Positions 56,173 to 59,631 of a DNA stretch of 59,631 bases are shown piece after piece. Below the pieces are notes generated by a model. The model ran no database searches. It saw nothing but the letters and a program-made list of their open reading frames with translations, and was not told the origin of the DNA. The DNA comes from a virus, in IMG/VR virus record IMGVR_UViG_3300042991_000725, positions 1 through 59,631 of that record, one strand, 5' to 3'. The translations under genes were made by a program, and so were the position numbers. How positions within the stretch are numbered: the stretch's first letter is position 1; each line of letters opens with the position of its first letter.

Positions 56173-57157
56173 TATCTTCGCTCCTTCTGTGATCTATGGT
56201 CCCTATCGGCAGTATATTTAATTGCATAGAGTTGTTGGTTTTAATAAGCATATAGCGTTTACCATTCAATGTAAGCTGCCTCCCTCTGCTACCTATACAG
56301 AGAAGACCACGACGAATAAGGAATGGCTCAACATTTTCTAATATTTCTTTTCTACTTACATTAGTATAGGCTGATATTGTGTTGATGGACGCACCCACAG
56401 CCGACTCGTTAAGATATTCAAGAATCTTATATTCGCAGTGCCTAAGTCCGTCGTCATTGTATCCCATGGAATCTAATATATTTTTTGTTTCAACTATGCC
56501 TACCATTTCATACTTCAATGCGGCCGCACTTGTTTCTATAAAATCGTACCATTGATTGAGTTGTCTCGGATTGCGAGTTATTGTCGCCAGCAATTCCATT
56601 GCGCCATCTGTTAAAATTCCGTTTTTGTCGATAAGTTTTATCATCTTCTTATAATCATTTACTGTATAATCTTCAAGCTTTATTTCTATGAGTCTACTGA
56701 TAATCGGCTGAGGTATTTTGTTAGGATCGGTTGTTGCAAATATAACTGTTAAAAATTTTGTAGGCATAAACTCTTTAACAATCTCGCCATCGAAATTCGT
56801 AATTAAAATATACGGATATTCGAAGAAAGATAACATGCCGTCATAAATTTGTTTCGGAAGTGCATGAGCTTCTTCCATAAAAACCACATTATACTTATTT
56901 TCATCATAATTGACAAGAATGCGTCTAAAATCATCTATAGAATTAATCGCCGTACAATTGACATACATATATTTGGCATCAAGCTCATTGGATATAATTT
57001 CGGCTAAAGTCGTTTTACCTGTTCCGGCTGGACCTGTCAGCAACATGGACTTTAACGGCTTCTTTGTCTCTTCAAAACAATCAACCATGCGCCGTATCGC
57101 GGTCTTTGCTCTCTCGTTACCTATAAACTCTTCAAGCTTCGTCGGTCTATATGCCAT
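56150..57157 (-). CDS. ruvB: RuvB-like AAA+ ATPase
   Basis: 335 aa from ATG 57157 (GGAGG upstream). RPTKLEEFIGNERAKTAIRR, Walker A GPAGTGKT (42-49), Walker B-like VVFMEEAH (91-98; E in place of the usual D), ATTDPNKIPQPI and ISRLIEIKL (arginine finger). A winged-helix C-terminus (GASINTISAYTNVSRKEILE; EPFLIRRGLLCIGSRGRQLT) is the RuvB-type domain IV. Drives branch migration in bacteria with RuvA; neither RuvA nor RuvC is seen here. A clamp-loader identity is less likely because of the RuvB winged helix. Confidence 0.8.
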   Translation of the reverse strand: MAYRPTKLEEFIGNERAKTAIRRMVDCFEETKKPLKSMLLTGPAGTGKTTLAEIISNELDAKYMYVNCTAINSIDDFRRILVNYDENKYNVVFMEEAHALPKQIYDGMLSFFEYPYILITNFDGEIVKEFMPTKFLTVIFATTDPNKIPQPIISRLIEIKLEDYTVNDYKKMIKLIDKNGILTDGAMELLATITRNPRQLNQWYDFIETSAAALKYEMVGIVETKNILDSMGYNDDGLRHCEYKILEYLNESAVGASINTISAYTNVSRKEILENVEPFLIRRGLLCIGSRGRQLTLNGKRYMLIKTNNSMQLNILPIGTIDHRRSEDNVSDTNN

Positions 57158-57173
57158 GAGCACCTCCACAAAG

Positions 57174-57632
57174 TTATCTTAACAACTTCCATTTCACAGT
57201 AACTATTCCGTGTCGTTTATTCAAACCAAGCTCGTTCCATAATCCATCAGATAAATCAATTCCTGCTTTATTTCTGGCCCTTCCCCACGCCTTCGGCAGA
57301 CGTTTTCCGCTTTCTGCTAATGGTCTGTTTCCATTTTTCCAATAGGGGTCACGAATGCTATGTGGCCCCACATCTAAAACCTTGCAGATTACAGTCTGTT
57401 TATTGGATATAACAGCCACCATGCTGCCCAATACACAACGACTTGGTAGTGCAACAAATATATCATGAGGCTTGATAATATGCCCGGACGCTGTTTGTTT
57501 CCCAACTAGTCCAATGCGAGTCGCTTTAACTTTGTGCCATCCAGAAGCATCGTTTACCTGTCTATCCCAACCTCCAGAGTTTAATGATGCACATACAATC
57601 ATTGCAAAACTAAACGCTATCATTGTTTTCAT
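57174..57632 (-). CDS. Secreted double-psi beta-barrel (RlpA-like) protein
   Basis: 152 aa from ATG 57632 (CTGGAG upstream). Signal-like N-terminus (MKTMIAFSFAMIVCASLNSG), then ATRIGLVGKQTASGHIIKPH, LPSRCVLGSMVAVISN, VICKVLDVGPHSIRDPYW and GIDLSDGLWNELGL. The DVGPH and terminal 'iDLS..lw..lG' are DPBB hallmarks of RlpA/expansin-like proteins, some of which cut or bind peptidoglycan. Possible lysis or cell-wall role. Confidence 0.7.
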   Translation of the reverse strand: MKTMIAFSFAMIVCASLNSGGWDRQVNDASGWHKVKATRIGLVGKQTASGHIIKPHDIFVALPSRCVLGSMVAVISNKQTVICKVLDVGPHSIRDPYWKNGNRPLAESGKRLPKAWGRARNKAGIDLSDGLWNELGLNKRHGIVTVKWKLLR

Positions 57633-57825
57633 AAATAGTTCTCCAGCTTAATCTCCACTCTTTCTTGAATGCATGGCCGACAACATACAGTCTGTTCTTG
57701 CCCACAAGATATTTGATGATCGGAGCTGCATCTTTAACTATGTCATTTTCAAGCAATAATCCTGCCGTAAAATATGGGGCTTCTATCCTGCACAACTCTT
57801 GCTTCCCTAATAATTTTTCTTTCAT
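57610..57825 (-). CDS. Small conserved-looking hypothetical protein
   Basis: 71 aa, AGAGGG upstream; overlaps the DPBB gene start by 23 bases. CRIEAPYFTAGLLLENDIVK, AAPIIKYLVGKNRLYVVGHA and WRLSWRTIY suggest a two-layer alpha/beta mini-domain. I have the impression of a recurrent phage protein; no function. Confidence 0.55.
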   Translation of the reverse strand: MKEKLLGKQELCRIEAPYFTAGLLLENDIVKDAAPIIKYLVGKNRLYVVGHAFKKEWRLSWRTIYENNDSV

Positions 57826-57837
57826 TTCACCCTCTAT

Positions 57838-58014
57838 TCATGGCCAAAGGACAGCGAAAACACCCCTAAGATTCTCTTCTTCTAGTTTCCCAACTTGTAC
57901 AACACGCACTTCATTAAAACCGTTGCCTTCCCTGTCTATGGACAGAGCCACATTAATATTTCCATATTTTTTATTTATTGCATTTAATTTCTTAACGAGT
58001 TTGCTAATCTCCAT
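57838..58014 (-). CDS. 58-aa alpha/beta protein
   Basis: ATG 58014 with AAAGGAA upstream. MEISKLVKKLNAINKKYGNI, NVALSIDREGNGFNEVRVV and LRGVFAVLWP. Helix then three strands, similar to short phage proteins that follow a helical start and a 'd.pV.i....' strand. Confidence 0.6.
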   Translation of the reverse strand: MEISKLVKKLNAINKKYGNINVALSIDREGNGFNEVRVVQVGKLEEENLRGVFAVLWP

Positions 58015-58102
58015 ATAGAATTCCTTTTATGTCATTTGTCCTATATTGTTGGATCAACCCTATCTCTTTCTTGTTTATATAATATAAGTCGTTAGTTCCC
58101 AT
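58004..58102 (-). CDS. Possible 32-aa protein
   Basis: ATG 58102 lies two bases after the upstream stop; AAGGGCTG is a partial ribosome site. TNDLYYINKKEIGLIQQYRT then NDIKGILYGD. Stop overlaps the next gene start by 11 bases, matching the dense tiling of this strand. Confidence 0.42.
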   Translation of the reverse strand: MGTNDLYYINKKEIGLIQQYRTNDIKGILYGD

Positions 58103-58104
58103 AA

Positions 58105-58401
58105 TCAGCCCTTTTTTTTGCCGTTTTTGACTCTATTAAAAATATCTTCAAACTTTTCTTTTTGACAATCAAAGCAATCTGAAATAAAACCCGAGTCTTC
58201 TTCACTCAACTCTGCTTTCTTCACCACATATGTAAACATAGAGTCCATAAACTTCATATTGTGTTCGTGTATGAACGAAACTGCTGCATGAATTCTATTT
58301 TCTATACGTCTAAATTTATTTTCTATTTTCTTCCCAACATAATAGCCGATGCCAAATCCAAACATTGCGCCTCCAGCAACGCCTATTATTCCATCAATCA
58401 T
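58105..58401 (-). CDS. Glycine-zipper membrane-associated protein
   Basis: 98 aa from ATG 58401 with AGGGGA upstream (overlaps the previous stop by ATGA); longer ORF from 58587 lacks a site. Gly-rich hydrophobic N-terminus (IIGVAGGAMFGFGIGYYVGK), a glycine zipper, then charged helices (RRIENRIHAAVSFIHEHNMK) and a basic end. Confidence 0.6.
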   Translation of the reverse strand: MIDGIIGVAGGAMFGFGIGYYVGKKIENKFRRIENRIHAAVSFIHEHNMKFMDSMFTYVVKKAELSEEDSGFISDCFDCQKEKFEDIFNRVKNGKKKG

Positions 58402-58753
58402 TCTGTTTCCCCTGACTGGGATAGTCATCCATGCTGTATTCGGGCGCGGGTCTACCAACAACTGTTTCATAGCCATGCTCATCAATGTGGCAATAAACGC
58501 CATCGGCGCGAACGTATACATTCTCTTCTTTTCCAATCGGCAAAATGAAACTTCTTTCTCTCCGTACATCGTTCCACAAAGCTGCAAGGCAGTCGATAGC
58601 CAAATTTGTTATAACACGCTTAGCCTCAGTCACATATTTAACCGGCCCAACACAGCCACATTTGCTACAAACGATGGAGCGCACAATCCCACGCTCATCT
58701 TCATCCATTTCTGGTTCGCTACCACAAAACGGACAAGACAATAGTTTTCTCAC
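58394..58753 (-). CDS. Lar-like zinc-ribbon protein
   Basis: 119 aa from GTG 58753 (GGAGG eight bases upstream; an in-frame TTG at 58768 overlaps that site). LLSCPFCGSEPEMDEDE (C7, C10), IVCSKCGCVGPVK (C29, C32) and a helix ending CLAALWNDVR fit the Lar (restriction alleviation) ribbon. Extended by about 60 residues. Lar proteins blunt type I restriction; the extension may mean another role. Confidence 0.72.
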   Translation of the reverse strand: MRKLLSCPFCGSEPEMDEDERGIVRSIVCSKCGCVGPVKYVTEAKRVITNLAIDCLAALWNDVRRERSFILPIGKEENVYVRADGVYCHIDEHGYETVVGRPAPEYSMDDYPSQGKQND

Positions 58754-58773
58754 GACATTATCCTCCAATTAAA

Positions 58774-59121
58774 TTAATCATGCCAAGCATCCTGACATGT
58801 GCCACACTTGACATCACTGCCTAGTATCTTGCCCATCTTTTCTTCCGTCTTGGCTTTAAATTCAGCCCCAGTCTCGCTGTCGCCAATAGAGGCCCAAGAC
58901 GCTCCGACACCAATGCGTTCGCTGTCATAATTATATTCAAGAATAAGCCCTGTTCCTTCAATCTTCTTTTCTAAGAAACGTTGTAGATCAAAATCTTCCG
59001 AATCTACATCTTTCATTTGTCCTCTCAAAATATTTTTGAAATCCTCTACGTTAGTGTATATACCATAAATCAAAAACGAACTCGTGCTGCTGTTGGATAC
59101 GAAACCTGTACGAATTTTCAT
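58774..59121 (-). CDS. 'FVSNSS' family phage protein
   Basis: 115 aa from ATG 59121 (GGAGAAATC upstream). The opening MKIRTGFVSNSSTSSFLIYG is the hallmark of a widespread family in phages and prophages ('MkiR.GFVSNSSSSSF'). The rest is acidic with EKMGKILGSDVKCGTCQDAW at the end. Function unknown; the Ser-rich conserved tip suggests post-translational modification or processing. Confidence 0.68.
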   Translation of the reverse strand: MKIRTGFVSNSSTSSFLIYGIYTNVEDFKNILRGQMKDVDSEDFDLQRFLEKKIEGTGLILEYNYDSERIGVGASWASIGDSETGAEFKAKTEEKMGKILGSDVKCGTCQDAWHD

Positions 59122-59136
59122 GATTTCTCCATTCAA

Positions 59137-59390
59137 ATGTTAAATATTGAGCATAAGCGACAATTTGCTAAAAGTCTCTGTCTGAAATTTCTGAATAAAT
59201 CACTATACCAGATGTCGTGGAATAATTCACAGTTCTGTTATTTATCCAAATGATTTTCCCTCCAATGTTATAAATTGGACAATCTCGGCAATTTTGTCAT
59301 TTTCATATGTTCTACACTTTGTTTGTATAAATATCTAAGTCTATTTTCAGACAAATTAATCTTTGACCTATTCATGTCTTTATGAACCCA
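59137..59390. other. 254-base region with no convincing gene
   Basis: Between the FVSNSS gene and the SPASM fragment. On the minus strand a 35-codon ORF (59375 to 59268, MNRSKINLSENRLRYLYKQS...) lacks a ribosome site, and a GGAGGG (59260 area) leads only to ATT/ATC-initiated short frames. AT-rich; could be a promoter or leader region for the downstream minus-strand operon. Confidence 0.4.
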
Positions 59391-59631
59391 TTAAATATTG
59401 ATATTTTCAAATAACAAACATTTCCTACATCCAGACGGATAACAAGTATTTATAGATATATTCCGATATTTTGATAATTTTTCAGAGAACCACACATCCT
59501 TCAAAAAATCTTTACAATTCAATACGTCTATGCCTTCCGCCCATTCGCCTTCTCCAGCCGCGAAACTACACGGAAAATATTTCCCAAAAACATCAATATA
59601 ACAAGAACTTATGCCAAAACTCTCACAGCTT
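59391..59631 (-). CDS. C-terminal fragment of a second SPASM radical SAM protein
   Basis: Continues beyond the window; 79 codons seen. SCESFGISSCYIDVFGKYFP then CSF, GEWAEGIDVLNCKDFLKDVW and CYPSGCRKCLLF give the SPASM Cys spacing and the 'fy.PCSF' and 'GCr.C' endings of radical SAM peptide-modifying enzymes. It is not the same sequence as the enzyme at 40265. The radical SAM core is off the window, so it is named by its C-terminal domain only. Confidence 0.68.
   Translation of the reverse strand, partial: SCESFGISSCYIDVFGKYFPCSFAAGEGEWAEGIDVLNCKDFLKDVWFSEKLSKYRNISINTCYPSGCRKCLLFENINI

Noticed and set aside
58402-58587. Extended N-terminus of the glycine-zipper protein
   Set aside because: The extension is in the opposite frame over the Lar-like gene; ATG 58401 has AGGGGA and ATGA coupling.
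59268-59375. 35-codon minus-strand ORF in the gap near the window end
   Set aside because: No Shine-Dalgarno, no motif, and codon content typical of AT-rich intergenic sequence.

Overview
The window is a contiguous piece of a tailed double-stranded DNA bacteriophage genome (or a very phage-like contig). It has a canonical head-to-tail morphogenesis block, a self-contained replication, recombination and nucleotide-metabolism block, and an opposing block of tiny overlapping genes. There is a single tail-tube-like gene, no recognisable sheath, a long tape measure, and distal tail and fibre genes. This points to a long non-contractile tail (siphovirus-like). No integrase, repressor, transposase, tRNA, rRNA or CRISPR array was seen. 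Terminase, portal and capsid genes must lie before position 1. Base composition is AT-leaning, Shine-Dalgarno sites are strong (AGGAGG type), and genes overlap extensively (ATGA, TAATG). The host cannot be told from the sequence.

Layout. 1-24.2 kb (+): virion genes. These are a repeat protein with 57-bp tandem repeats, a head-closure-like protein with an Fn3-like segment, a neck protein, a tail-terminator-like protein, a duplicated tail-tube protein, three proteins in the tail-assembly-chaperone position, a 1618-aa tape measure, a LamG-like protein, a YG-repeat protein, Dit/hub-like proteins and a 1460-aa distal tail protein. 24.2-35.4 kb (+): RecA/UvsX-like recombinase, small endonuclease, family-4-like uracil-DNA glycosylase, nucleotide-sugar dehydrogenase, DnaB-like helicase, CHC2/TOPRIM primase, dNMP kinase and Cas4/RecB-like nuclease. 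35.4-44.1 kb (+): a DnaE-type DNA polymerase III alpha subunit split into two genes. The PHP domain and all three catalytic Asp are in the first gene; fingers, HhH and OB are in the second. About 5.3 kb separates them, holding a purine phosphoribosyltransferase, a GMP-reductase-like enzyme, a metallophosphoesterase, a HAD-like phosphatase, a radical SAM/SPASM enzyme and several Cys-rich proteins. 44.1-52.8 kb (+): SSB, GT4 glycosyltransferase, HTH protein, putative annealing protein, DeoC-like aldolase, a run of small coiled-coil proteins, a zincin-like protein, an HNH nuclease and a nucleoside deoxyribosyltransferase-like protein. 52.8-59.6 kb (-): a convergent operon containing a second SPASM protein (cut by the window end), a Lar-like protein, a secreted double-psi-barrel protein, a RuvB-like ATPase, a small sigma-like factor and many ORFs of 29-60 codons, ending in a second zincin.

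How it works together. The phage carries most of a replisome (polymerase, helicase, primase, SSB) plus recombination functions and a nucleotide-supply set (dNMP kinase, PRTase, GMP reductase, DeoC, deoxyribosyltransferase). A sigma-like factor and a motif GGTGTATAT(AT)TTA, found upstream of three gene groups, suggest phage-directed transcription. Translation is chained by overlaps. In the 49.5-55.7 kb region a recurrent Shine-Dalgarno cassette is itself coding and gives many short proteins a C-terminal -GK.

Most interesting points: the split replicase with its nested metabolic cassette, the two SPASM radical SAM proteins, the coding ribosome-binding-site cassette, two in-frame UGA interruptions, and the shared promoter-like motif next to a phage sigma factor. 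Functions rest on motif recognition by eye; no database search was run.
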